Shown one piece after another: positions 15,442 through 23,105 of a stretch of DNA of 34,597 nucleotides. Position 1 is the stretch's first letter, and every line of letters starts with the position of its first letter. The notes under the pieces were generated by a model. It was not told the origin of the DNA and did no database searches. It worked only from the letters and a program-made list of their open reading frames with translations. Origin of the DNA: Deltaproteobacteria bacterium (lineage in GTDB: Bacteria > Desulfobacterota > Desulfobulbia > Desulfobulbales > VMSU01); assembly GCA_021782655.1 (NCBI GenBank), contig JAJXUT010000020.1:1-34597 (forward strand), read 5' to 3'. The position numbers were made by a program, and so were the translations under genes.

Positions 15442-16209
15442 TTACTGTCCATAGTATCCAGCCACGAGCCGCCAGAGCCGGTCGGAGAAGAACAGGTAGC
15501 CGTAGCTCGCCAGGGCCAGGAAGGGGCCGTAAGGAATCACCGTCCTGCCGCCCTGGCGCTGCTTGACCATGGCCCCGATGCCGACCACCGACCCCAAGAG
15601 GGCGCTGGCGAAGATCACAAACGGCAAGGCCCGCCAGCCCAAAAAGGCGCCAATCATGGCCAAAAGCTTTATATCGCCCCCTCCCATGCCCGCCCGCCCG
15701 GTCAGGAGCTGATAACCCGCGGCGATGGCGTAGAAGGTCCCGCCCCCCAGCAGCAACCCCAAGGCCGACTCCTGCCAGGAGAGTCCCGGCAGGAAAAAAG
15801 AGGCCAAAAATCCCAGCGCCACCCCGGGCAGGCTGATGACATCCGGGATGATCTGGTGGTAAAGGTCGATAAAGATGATGGCCAGCAGGGCGGCGCAGAA
15901 GACAAAATAGACCAGGAAGGCCAGGCCGAAGCCAAAGCCGCGCCACAGGGCGAAGGACAACATGGCCATCAGGGCCTCGACCAAGGGATACTGCCAAGAA
16001 ATCGTCCCCCGGCAACTCCGACAGCGGCCCCGCAGGCAGATGAAACTCAGGATGGGAACATTGTCGTACCAGCGAATGGGGGCCTGGCATTGGGGGCAGT
16101 GCGAGGCCGGCAGCACCACGGATTGACTCTCGTCCGGCAGGCGGAGGATGACCACGTTCAAAAAGGAACCCACCAGGGCGCCAAGAATCACCGCGAACAC
16201 CACTTCCAA
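15442..16209 (-). CDS. pilD: type IV prepilin peptidase / N-methyltransferase
   Basis: This 255-residue bifunctional membrane protease cleaves prepilin and pseudopilin leaders and methylates the new N-terminus. The N-terminal zinc-binding cysteines C38/C41 (CPQC) and C63/C66 (CRSC) are present. The catalytic aspartates lie in FIDLYHQIIPD (Asp115) and GMGGGDIKLL (Asp179), and seven or eight hydrophobic helices are visible. The start is a TTG at 16209, supported by a GGAGG site 7 bp upstream and by the family's usual hydrophobic opening. No pilin genes are in the window. Confidence 0.95.
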   Translation of the reverse strand: MEVVFAVILGALVGSFLNVVILRLPDESQSVVLPASHCPQCQAPIRWYDNVPILSFICLRGRCRSCRGTISWQYPLVEALMAMLSFALWRGFGFGLAFLVYFVFCAALLAIIFIDLYHQIIPDVISLPGVALGFLASFFLPGLSWQESALGLLLGGGTFYAIAAGYQLLTGRAGMGGGDIKLLAMIGAFLGWRALPFVIFASALLGSVVGIGAMVKQRQGGRTVIPYGPFLALASYGYLFFSDRLWRLVAGYYGQ

Positions 16210-16272
16210 GGTCCGTCCTCCCGCCTCGATTTTAGACGTTGTGCTGCCGCCTAGAACTTGTTAATAATGCCC

Positions 16273-16306
16273 AAGAAAAAGCGTCCCCGTCCGCCGTGGG
16301 GACGCT
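16273..16306 (-). terminator. terminator-like hairpin upstream of pilD
   Basis: A perfect 9-bp stem (AGCGTCCCC at 16280-16288 with 16298-16306) is followed on the minus strand by TTTTTCTT. No minus-strand gene lies upstream, so it either blocks antisense transcription coming from the divergent gene or acts as an attenuator in the pilD leader. Confidence 0.7.
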
Positions 16307-16319
16307 AAACGTCCAGGTT

Positions 16320-17561
16320 ATGTTGCATGTACCACGCGTCCGGGAAATTGTACAGACCAATGACGACCGTCCCCGCGATAAAGACAAGCCAACGGCACGA
16401 CAACACCCGTCCTGGGCCGGGAAGCCGCCCGTGACCGCCCCGCCCCTGCCGCTCGACGACGCGGTGCTGCGGCTCAAGGCCGAGATCATCGCCCAGGACT
16501 GGCGACTGAGCCCCAAACGGGCCGCCCGTCTGGACGAGGCCTTCGTCAGCCTTAAGGGACACTTCCGGGAACGGCGGGCCATCCACGCCATGCTGGTGAT
16601 GGCGGCCAACGTCCTCGATTACATCAAGGGCCACGGCGTCAACCCGCCGGACACCATCGACTTCTTGAAGGAGGCCATGGCCCATGTGGTCAGCCTGCAC
16701 GAGGAACTGGGGGTTGACTTAAACCGGGAACAGGAGGTGCTGAGGAACCTCCTGGTGCGCTTCAACCGGCTCAAGGACAAGATCCGGCGGCAAACCGCCC
16801 GCCAGGAAGACCGGCCCGGCGCGGAGCCTTCCCCCGCCCGCTCCGGGGCCGAATCGCCCCCCGCCGCCCCGCTCCCCGAGCCCGGCGCAATGGCCCTCGA
16901 ACTCCTCGCCGAATTCCGGGCCGCCCTCAGCCAGACTCCGGCCCCCGGCCCGGAACTGGCGCGGCTGCTGGGCCACTGGCTCGCCTCTCCAGAGGTGGCC
17001 GGCCTCCTAGATGTCGGCCTTCCCAGCCAGGGCTCGGTCAGGGAAAGGCCCACGCCCGAGGCCGAGACTGTCGAGCCCCCTGTCCTGGTCAAAATACTGA
17101 CCATCAACTCGCTGACGCTCGCCCTGCCCTGCCGGATGATCGCCATGAGCCAGGCCATCTCCCCGGCCCAGGCCGCCAAATATACCCAAAACGCCGCTGT
17201 ACCCCTGGCGGATTTCGCCCGGCTGCTGCGCCGTCTGTCCTCCCTGTTGGCCGGCAACCTTGCCAAGGTCAAGGAGCGAGCCCTGCGGCAGCTCATCCTG
17301 CCGCTCCTGATCCCCAGGGGATCCGACCTCCCAGAAACCCCCAACGGCGACAGCCGGGCCCTGGTGGTGGTCTCGCACGGCAACTGGCACGGGGCCTTGG
17401 TCTGCGACACCATTGAAGAGACCGAGCCGATGATGGTCGGCTTCATCAAACAGCAGGATGGAGACCTATCAGGACTCGCCAAACTAGACAATGGCTCCCT
17501 GGTTCCCCTGCTAGACGCACAATCCATGCTGCAACGCGAAGGAATTCTCTTGCTGCTTTAA
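16320..17561 (+). CDS. protein with N-terminal helical domain and C-terminal CheW-like domain
   Basis: About 413 residues from ATG 16320; GTG 16431 is an alternative start and an upstream TTG would run through the terminator-like hairpin. Residues about 40-150 are helical and charged (LKAEIIAQDWRLSPKRAARL, MAANVLDYIKGHGVNPPDTI). A Pro/Ala/Glu-rich linker follows. The last 160 residues read as a CheW-type barrel: VLVKILTINSLTLALPCR, then ALVVVSHGNWHGALVCDTIE, and a closing LDNGSLVPLLDAQSML. CheW domains couple receptors to CheA. No other chemotaxis gene is in the window. The assignment rests on pattern only and should be tested by profile search. Confidence 0.6.
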   Translation: MLHVPRVREIVQTNDDRPRDKDKPTARQHPSWAGKPPVTAPPLPLDDAVLRLKAEIIAQDWRLSPKRAARLDEAFVSLKGHFRERRAIHAMLVMAANVLDYIKGHGVNPPDTIDFLKEAMAHVVSLHEELGVDLNREQEVLRNLLVRFNRLKDKIRRQTARQEDRPGAEPSPARSGAESPPAAPLPEPGAMALELLAEFRAALSQTPAPGPELARLLGHWLASPEVAGLLDVGLPSQGSVRERPTPEAETVEPPVLVKILTINSLTLALPCRMIAMSQAISPAQAAKYTQNAAVPLADFARLLRRLSSLLAGNLAKVKERALRQLILPLLIPRGSDLPETPNGDSRALVVVSHGNWHGALVCDTIEETEPMMVGFIKQQDGDLSGLAKLDNGSLVPLLDAQSMLQREGILLLL

Positions 17562-17628
17562 CTTATGATAAAGCACTTATCCTGACTTTTGATCTGTACC
17601 AGATGCCACCAACCCAAGGCGTAAAGTT

Positions 17629-18561
17629 ATGAAACAGAGAATAGGCTTCATGGGCCTGGGGATCATGGGCACCCCCATGGCGACCAACCTGCTCCAGGCG
17701 GGCTATCCGCTCACGGTCTTCAACCGCTCCCCCGACAGGGCCGAGCCGCTGGCCCGGCTGGGCGCCGTTCTGGCCCCCAGCCCCCAGGCCTTGGCCCAGG
17801 CGACGGAGGTGATCATCGCCATGGTCACCGGGCCCGAGGCCTTAAACAGCCTCCTCTGGGGGCCCGGCGGGGCGGGCGGGGCACTAACCCCCGGCAAGAC
17901 GTTCATCAACATGAGCTCGGTCTCCCCATCATTCACCCGGCAACTGGCCCCAGCACTGGCAGCCAGCGGCGCCGTCTTCATCGACGCCCCGGTCTCCGGC
18001 ACCAAGAAACCGGCCGAGGAGGGGGCGCTGACCATCCTGGCCGGGGGCCCGGAAGACAAGGTTCGGGAGCTGGAGCCGATCTTCCTGACCCTGGGCAAGA
18101 AGGTGATTTATTGCGGCCCGGCGGGCCAGGGCTCGATGATGAAGATGTTCATCAACCTGCTGCTGGCCCTGATGATGGAGGGTTTCGCCGAGGCGCTGAA
18201 CTTCGGGCGACTGGGGGGGCTAGACCTGGAGACTATGCTTGCGACGCTCTCCTCCGGGGCCATGAACAGCCCCCTGTTCCAAATGAAGGCGGCGCACCTC
18301 AAGGCCAAGCAGCACCCCCCGTCCTTCCCCTTGCAACACATGGCAAAAGACGTCAAATTCATCGTGGATACGGCCTATGAGCTGGGGGCGCCAGTGCCGG
18401 CGGGACAAACGGCCCTGCACCTCTACCGGGCCGGGGTGGCCCTGGGCTGGGGCGAGGAGGACCTAAGCGCCATCGTCAAGGTACTGGAGGGCATGGGCCC
18501 CTCAGACGACGCGACGCTGGCCCGTCCTTATGCCCCTGACCCCGCGCCAGGCCCGGCATGA
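17629..18561 (+). CDS. NAD(P)-dependent beta-hydroxyacid dehydrogenase (HIBADH/GLYR family)
   Basis: This 310-residue oxidoreductase has an N-terminal Rossmann motif GLGIMGTPMATNLL (about 9-22), the substrate-site block FIDAPVSGTKKPAEEG, and the catalytic lysine region GQGSMMKMFINLLLA. It belongs with 3-hydroxyisobutyrate dehydrogenase, glyoxylate/succinic semialdehyde reductase and tartronate semialdehyde reductase; which substrate it reduces is not visible. The Arg residues after the second strand (NRSPDRAEPL) would favour NADPH. It is followed 31 bp later by the PilZ gene. Confidence 0.9.
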   Translation: MKQRIGFMGLGIMGTPMATNLLQAGYPLTVFNRSPDRAEPLARLGAVLAPSPQALAQATEVIIAMVTGPEALNSLLWGPGGAGGALTPGKTFINMSSVSPSFTRQLAPALAASGAVFIDAPVSGTKKPAEEGALTILAGGPEDKVRELEPIFLTLGKKVIYCGPAGQGSMMKMFINLLLALMMEGFAEALNFGRLGGLDLETMLATLSSGAMNSPLFQMKAAHLKAKQHPPSFPLQHMAKDVKFIVDTAYELGAPVPAGQTALHLYRAGVALGWGEEDLSAIVKVLEGMGPSDDATLARPYAPDPAPGPA

Positions 18562-18592
18562 CAAATGAACAACAAGATCGGAGGCAAAAGAC

Positions 18593-18949
18593 ATGGGCAG
18601 GGAACGACGCAAGAATACCAGGGTGGCCTTTCAGGCGACGGCGGACGTCACCTTTGCGGGCCAGAGTTACCAGGGCTGCGAGACCGAGAACCTAAGCGTC
18701 AAGGGGGTGGCGGTGCTGGGGATAACCGGGCACGCGGTGGGTGAGACCTGCGACCTCGCCCTGGCCTTGAGCGGCAGCAGCAGCGAGCTGCGTCTGACCA
18801 TGAGGGGCAAGGTGGTGCGGGTGGAGGAAAACGGGGTGGCCTTGAACTTCATCGAGACCGACCTGGAGAGCTTCTATCACTTGAAAAACATCATCTACTA
18901 CAACTCCCAGGACCCGGACGCCATTGAGCAGGAGCTGATCCGCAGCTAA
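18593..18949 (+). CDS. PilZ-domain c-di-GMP-binding protein
   Basis: This 118-residue single-domain protein has both PilZ c-di-GMP signatures: RRKNTR (the RxxxR arm, near residues 5-10) and ENLSVKG (the D/NxSxxG element, near 34-40). The beta-barrel strands follow (LRLTMRGKVVRVEENGVALNF), then a C-terminal helical tail. Such stand-alone PilZ proteins are effectors of cyclic di-GMP, acting on motility, pili or exopolysaccharide. A GGAGG site precedes the ATG. The diguanylate cyclase at 1691-3181 could supply the ligand, but no direct pairing is implied. Confidence 0.92.
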   Translation: MGRERRKNTRVAFQATADVTFAGQSYQGCETENLSVKGVAVLGITGHAVGETCDLALALSGSSSELRLTMRGKVVRVEENGVALNFIETDLESFYHLKNIIYYNSQDPDAIEQELIRS

Positions 18950-19049
18950 ACGGGCCTTGCCAAATCCGGGCGAATTGAGTTTACTGCGCACGCTGTCCGC
19001 CGTTGGCCAACGCCCCTTGCCCTTCTCCCTCAAACCATCGCCTTTCACC

Positions 19050-20300
19050 ATGCACAACCGGCTGTTTGTCAGATTCGTCCGCTGGGTCGGCCACGACCTG
19101 GGCATCTCGCCCAACCAGATCACCCTGGGCCGCTTGCTGTTCTTCATCCCCGGCTGGCTGGCCTGGCTCTACCGCCACGATCTGGCGGCCAGAACCGGGC
19201 TGCCATGGCAGCTCTTCGGGTCGCTGGCCACCGTCCTGGTGACCACGGTGATCGTCTTCGACATCGTCGATGGCGCCCTGGCCCGGGAGACCGACCAGGT
19301 GAGCGAGCAGGGCAAGGTGCTCGACCCCCTGGTCGACAAGCTGATCACCTACAGCACCCTGACCCTGTTCTGGGCCGCCATCGATCATGTCGGGCTGCTG
19401 ATCCTCTTCGGCCTCGACCTGGCCTCCACCTTCCTGCGCGGGGTGCAGGTGGAAGGCGCCAACGACTTCGGCAAGGGCAAGGCCTTTTCCCAAAACATCT
19501 CCAAGCTGTTCTTCGCCCTGGCCGCCCTCTGCGCCGCCCCCTGGCTCAACCGGGCCGGCAACGCCTTGATCTGGCTGGCGGTGCTCCTGGCCACGGTATC
19601 CGTGGGCGTCCGGGCCCTGCCTGCCAAGGTCAAAAACTCCATCCAGGTGGCCATCCCCCAGATCCTTACCCTCTGCAACCTAGGCGGCGGGGTGCTGGCC
19701 ATCTGGTTCGCCGCCCAGGGGCACCTAAAACTGGCGGTAACCTGTAATTTTGCCGCCATGTTCTTCGACCTCACCGACGGGGCGGTGGCCAGAAAGCTCG
19801 GGGTGTCGAGCTCCTTTGGCAAGCAGTTCGACACCGTGGCCGACATGGTGAGCTTCGGCCTGGCCCCGGCCCTGATGATCAACGCCCGGGCCGACTGGTC
19901 GCCCCTCGCCCTGGCCCTGGGGCTGATCTACGTGGTCGCCACCCTGATCCGGCTGCGCGACTACGGTCGCTCCAAGGATCGCACCCCGCCCGGCTTCTTC
20001 CGCGGCCTGCCCAGCCCGGCCGGGGCCTGGCTGGTGATCAGCTCCGCCCTCTACCCCTCCCTGGCCCTAAGCCTGGCGGCCCTGCTAGTGGCGGCAGTGC
20101 TGATGTGCTCCTTTGCCATCAACTGGATTCACTTCAACCGGATCATCGGCACCGTGCGCCTGGGCGAGACCCTGGCCTCTCTGCTGATGGGCATCGCCCT
20201 GATGACCGCCACCCACACCCCGGAGACCTTCTTCTCCGGCCCCATCGTCATCTACGCCTTTTCCCCCCTCTGGCGCAAGCCGCCCGTTGTCTCCCGATAG
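19050..20300 (+). CDS. tandem CDP-alcohol phosphatidyltransferase, PgsA-like domain fused to PssA-like domain
   Basis: This 416-residue membrane protein carries two complete CDP-alcohol phosphotransferase motifs of the form Dx2DGx2ARx8Gx3Dx3D. The first is residues 71-96 (DIVDGALAR...G88...D92...D96); the second is 240-265 (DLTDGAVAR...G257...D261...D265). Domain 1 (about 20-195) has LDPLVDK and GKGKAFSQN, patterns of phosphatidylglycerophosphate synthase. Domain 2 (about 200-416) opens IPQILTLCNLGGGVLAIWFA and has FDTVADMVSFGLAPA and GLPSPAGAW, patterns of phosphatidylserine synthase. Every catalytic residue of both motifs is present, so two reactions on CDP-diacylglycerol are plausible from one chain. 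ATG 19050 is chosen; an upstream TTG at 18957 would add a non-homologous leader. No clear ribosome site is visible. Confidence 0.88.
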   Translation: MHNRLFVRFVRWVGHDLGISPNQITLGRLLFFIPGWLAWLYRHDLAARTGLPWQLFGSLATVLVTTVIVFDIVDGALARETDQVSEQGKVLDPLVDKLITYSTLTLFWAAIDHVGLLILFGLDLASTFLRGVQVEGANDFGKGKAFSQNISKLFFALAALCAAPWLNRAGNALIWLAVLLATVSVGVRALPAKVKNSIQVAIPQILTLCNLGGGVLAIWFAAQGHLKLAVTCNFAAMFFDLTDGAVARKLGVSSSFGKQFDTVADMVSFGLAPALMINARADWSPLALALGLIYVVATLIRLRDYGRSKDRTPPGFFRGLPSPAGAWLVISSALYPSLALSLAALLVAAVLMCSFAINWIHFNRIIGTVRLGETLASLLMGIALMTATHTPETFFSGPIVIYAFSPLWRKPPVVSR

Positions 20301-20312
20301 TCTACTGTACAG

Positions 20313-20344
20313 TTTTCCGGAAAAGCGCCCGGTTTTCCGGAAAA
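20313..20344. promoter_or_regulatory. paired palindromes upstream of the PEP-CTERM gene (enhancer-like)
   Basis: Two perfect 12-bp palindromes TTTTCCGGAAAA lie at 20313-20324 and 20333-20344, exactly 20 bp (about two helical turns) centre to centre. They sit about 108-140 bp upstream of the predicted sigma-54 start, the usual distance for an enhancer-binding activator. The same bases could also fold as a hairpin after the phosphatidyltransferase gene. Confidence 0.55.
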
Positions 20345-20383
20345 ACTTCCACCCATCCCAAACTGCCCCGGCTGGCATCATGC

Positions 20384-20417
20384 TAATTTAACGGCTAAAA
20401 TCGCAATCGTTAAATTA
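20384..20417. repeat. AT-rich inverted repeat abutting the sigma-54 promoter candidate
   Basis: Arms TAATTTAACG (20384-20393) and CGTTAAATTA (20408-20417) are perfect 10-bp inverted copies separated by 14 bp, ending 8 bp before the -24 element. They may be an operator or a bending site. Confidence 0.55.
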
Positions 20418-20425
20418 TATTTTTG

Positions 20426-20441
20426 CGGCATATGACTTGCT
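20426..20441 (+). promoter_or_regulatory. putative sigma-54 (-24/-12) promoter of the PEP-CTERM gene
   Basis: CGGCATATGACTTGCT has the invariant GG (20427-20428) and GC (20439-20440) separated by exactly 10 bases, plus CA after GG and TT before GC, matching the TGGCAC-N5-TTGC layout except at three positions. The predicted start near 20452 leaves a 39-nt leader before the ATG at 20491. Confidence 0.5.
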
Positions 20442-20490
20442 TAATGGTTAGATAAACTATTTTGCTAACCTTAAAACCAAGGCTATCCAC

Positions 20491-21249
20491 ATGAATAAGA
20501 TCCTGCTTGCCTCGACCGCGCTTTCGCTGCTCATCCTCGCCCGTCAGGCCGGAGCCACCCCGATCACCATCATGGACAACTACCTCGGCGGCACCCCGAC
20601 CCACAACTGGGCCAACACTGACTCCATAGGCGACGCCGACTTCAACATCACCAAGATGACGGTGGACTTCACCGGCGGCCGGATGACCGTGGACATCTAC
20701 GCGGAGCAATACTTCGGCAAGATCCTGCCCTACGAGAGCACCCTGCTCGGCGACCTATTCATTAGCACCAAAGGCATCAAGCCCTATCCCAACGGGGATT
20801 CCGGGCTATCCACCCAGGCCAACGGCGGGGGATGGGAGTGGGTCGCGGCCCTGGATCACCACGGCGAGCATGACGAAAAATCAGGCAATATCGGCCTGTA
20901 CCAGGTGAATCCCAACCTGATCAAGGAATCCAACCTCAACGGCCTGGACCCGAACGCCTGGGTGTACCGCGCCGGCCAGGCCTGGAGCTACGACACCAGC
21001 GGACAAAACGCCGCCCTCACCGGCACCTGGCAACGGAATAATTCCATGCTGAGCATCGCCTTCAACCTGCCTTCCTCCTGGCGGGGAGACGAGCTTGGTT
21101 TTCACTGGGGAATGAGTTGCGGCAACGACGTGATCGAGGGCCAGACCCCCGCCCCGCCGGTGCCGGAGCCGCAGACCCTGCTCCTCATGGGCAGCGGCCT
21201 GGCGGGATTGGCCTCACTGGCCCGGCGGCGTGGGCGTTCAGAGGGCTGA
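20491..21249 (+). CDS. PEP-CTERM sorting-domain exported protein
   Basis: This 252-residue protein has an N-terminal signal peptide (MNKILLASTALSLLILARQA, cleavage near AGA at about 23). An extracellular beta-rich body follows (FNITKMTVDFTGGRMTVDIY), and a C-terminal PEP-CTERM tripartite signal: PVPEPQTLLLMGSGLAGLAS, then ARRRGR. PEP-CTERM proteins are processed by an exosortase (EpsH/XrtA type) in bacteria that make exopolysaccharide. No exosortase or EPS gene is in the window. The body is of unknown function. The AT-rich upstream region carries a sigma-54 promoter candidate with paired palindromes. It converges on dut with a 13-bp gap. Confidence 0.9.
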   Translation: MNKILLASTALSLLILARQAGATPITIMDNYLGGTPTHNWANTDSIGDADFNITKMTVDFTGGRMTVDIYAEQYFGKILPYESTLLGDLFISTKGIKPYPNGDSGLSTQANGGGWEWVAALDHHGEHDEKSGNIGLYQVNPNLIKESNLNGLDPNAWVYRAGQAWSYDTSGQNAALTGTWQRNNSMLSIAFNLPSSWRGDELGFHWGMSCGNDVIEGQTPAPPVPEPQTLLLMGSGLAGLASLARRRGRSEG

Positions 21250-21262
21250 TTAGTCCAAGAAG

Positions 21263-21736
21263 TCACACCCCGGTATGCCCAAAGCCTCCCTCCCCCCGCC
21301 GGCTATCGGGCAGGGTGGCGACCACCAGCAGCTGCGCCCGGCAGACCGGGGCCAGGACGAGCTGGGCGATCCTATCCCCCCGGTTGACGGTGTAGGGGAA
21401 GGCACCAAGGTTGATCAGTCCCACCTTCACCTCGCCCCGGTAATCGGCGTCAATGGTGCCGGGGGCGTTGACCACCGTCACCCCGTGTTTTACCGCCAGC
21501 CCGCTCCGGGGCCGGACTTGCAGCTCGTAGCCAGGGCTTAGGGCCACCGCGAAGCCGGTCGGCACCAGGCGGATTTCGCCGGGCGGGATCGCCAGCGGGG
21601 CCACCACCGCCGCCCGCACGTCCATACCCGCCGCCTGCTCGGAGTGATAGGCCGGCAGGGCGAGATCCTGGCAACCATCAAGCCAGCGGAGCAGCACCGG
21701 CACCCCTCCGCCAGGCTCACCGGGAAATTCAGTCAT
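21263..21736 (-). CDS. dut: deoxyuridine 5'-triphosphate nucleotidohydrolase
   Basis: This 157-residue trimeric dUTPase hydrolyses dUTP to dUMP and pyrophosphate, keeping uracil out of DNA. All five motifs are visible: [41 protein letters not shown] and the flexible C-terminal GEGGFGHTG. It has a His in place of the more usual Ser in the last motif. ATG 21736 is used; an in-frame GTG at 21748 would extend by four residues. The start overlaps the end of the M16 peptidase gene by 8 bp. Confidence 0.95.
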   Translation of the reverse strand: MTEFPGEPGGGVPVLLRWLDGCQDLALPAYHSEQAAGMDVRAAVVAPLAIPPGEIRLVPTGFAVALSPGYELQVRPRSGLAVKHGVTVVNAPGTIDADYRGEVKVGLINLGAFPYTVNRGDRIAQLVLAPVCRAQLLVVATLPDSRRGEGGFGHTGV

Positions 21737-23009
21737 CTTCGTCCCCACTCAAAAGCTCCCCGTCCGGCTGGCAATCGTCCTTGCGCACCGGCCCCAGAAT
21801 CACCCCCGTCAGGGGCGCGGCAAACAACGAGGCCGCCAGCTCTCCCACCTCCTCCGTCCGCACCCGCTCCAGCCCCGCCTCCACCTCCTCCAGGGGGACA
21901 TGCCGCCCCAGGGTCAGTTCGTTCCTGGCCAGACGCATCATCCCGGCCTCGGCGCTCTCCTCGGCCAGCACCACCCCCGCCTTGACAAACTCCCTCGCCC
22001 CCAGCAGCTCGTCCTCGCTGATCCCGCCCCGGCTGATTCCAGAGATCACCTCCTCGATCAAACCGCGCATCTGGGGCACCGATTCATGGCCCACCCCGGC
22101 GTAAATGCCCAGCATCCCGGCGTCGCTTAACCCGTCGGCAAAGGAGTAGATGGAGTAGGCCAGGCCACGTTTTTCCCGCACCTCCTGAAAGAGCCGCGAG
22201 CTCATGTTGCCGCCCAGGACGGTATTCAAGAGGGCCAGCACATAGCGACGCTCGGTATGGGCCGGGGGGCCGGGCACCCCGAGGAGCAGGTGGGTCTGCT
22301 CCAGCCGTTTGGGATGCACCTGAACCCTGGCCAGCGGCTGGGAAGGGGGCGCCACTCTTGGCCGGGGAGGGGAGGCCGCTGCCTCCGGCGCCCAGGCCGC
22401 CAGCCGGGCCAGCATGGCCACCAAGGCCCGGTGCTCGACGTTGCCCGCCGCCGAGACCACCAGCCGCGACGGCAGATAGTTCCCGGCTCGAAAGCCGTGG
22501 AGCTGGGCCCCAGTCATGCCGGCCACCGTGGACGATTCGCCCAGCACCGGCCAGGCCAGGGGATGTCCCGCCCAGAGCATTTCGGCGAACAGGTCGTGGA
22601 TGCGATCCTCCGGGGTGTCCAGGGCCATGCCGATCTCCTGGAGCACCACCTGCCGCTCCCGCTCCGTCTCCTCCTCCGGGAACTGGGAGTTAAGCAGCAG
22701 ATCGATCAACAACTCGATGAGCCGGGGTAGTTCCAGGTCGCGCACCGTGCCGTAGAGGCAGGTCTGCTCCTTGGTGGTGAAGGCGTTGGATTGGCCGCCC
22801 AGACGGTCGAGATCGCGGGCGATGCGGCGGGCATCCCGGCTGGCGGTGCCCTTGAACAACAGGTGTTCGACGAAGTGGGCGCTGCCCAGCACCTCATCGT
22901 CGCGGGAGCCGGCGTTGATCCAGATGCCGAACGAGGCCACCCGGGAGGGGAAACGCTCGCTGACCAAGGTGAGGCCGTTGTCGAAAACGGTCTTATGATA
23001 ACCTGACAA
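21729..23009 (-). CDS. M16-family zinc metallopeptidase
   Basis: This 426-residue protein has the inverted zinc motif HFVEH (His45, Glu48, His49) and a downstream glutamate-rich helix ([10 protein letters not shown]) that supplies the third ligand. The second M16 half has the usual non-catalytic features, including the R/Y block [18 protein letters not shown]. It resembles the processing-peptidase-like proteins found next to pnp and dut in many bacteria. The start is a TTG at 23009; no ATG is available in frame. The gene follows pnp after a terminator-like hairpin and overlaps dut by 8 bp. It has no signal peptide. Its substrate is unknown. Confidence 0.93.
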   Translation of the reverse strand: MSGYHKTVFDNGLTLVSERFPSRVASFGIWINAGSRDDEVLGSAHFVEHLLFKGTASRDARRIARDLDRLGGQSNAFTTKEQTCLYGTVRDLELPRLIELLIDLLLNSQFPEEETERERQVVLQEIGMALDTPEDRIHDLFAEMLWAGHPLAWPVLGESSTVAGMTGAQLHGFRAGNYLPSRLVVSAAGNVEHRALVAMLARLAAWAPEAAASPPRPRVAPPSQPLARVQVHPKRLEQTHLLLGVPGPPAHTERRYVLALLNTVLGGNMSSRLFQEVREKRGLAYSIYSFADGLSDAGMLGIYAGVGHESVPQMRGLIEEVISGISRGGISEDELLGAREFVKAGVVLAEESAEAGMMRLARNELTLGRHVPLEEVEAGLERVRTEEVGELAASLFAAPLTGVILGPVRKDDCQPDGELLSGDEDD

Positions 23010-23037
23010 GGCGCCTTTGGGGATGACAATTGGGAGG

Positions 23038-23088
23038 AAAAAACGGGATGGGCGGCACGCGCCTGGCTTTGCCGCCCGCGTGCCGCCC
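23038..23088 (-). terminator. Rho-independent terminator after pnp
   Basis: A perfect 12-bp stem, GGGCGGCACGCG (23050-23061) pairing with 23077-23088, is followed on the minus strand after six bases by TTTTTT. It separates pnp from the M16 peptidase gene. The gap before the T-run is a little long, so termination may be partial. Confidence 0.75.
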
Positions 23089-23105
23089 CTTGACTGTCTT
23101 TAAGC

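Noticed and set aside
17567-17581. GATAA-AGCAC-TTATC inverted repeat after the CheW-like gene
   Set aside because: Only five bases per arm and no supporting context, so not listed as a feature.
20313-20344. Palindrome pair read as a terminator for the phosphatidyltransferase gene
   Set aside because: The copies could pair, but no T-run follows and both copies are themselves perfect palindromes with two-turn spacing, which better fits protein binding. Kept only as an alternative.
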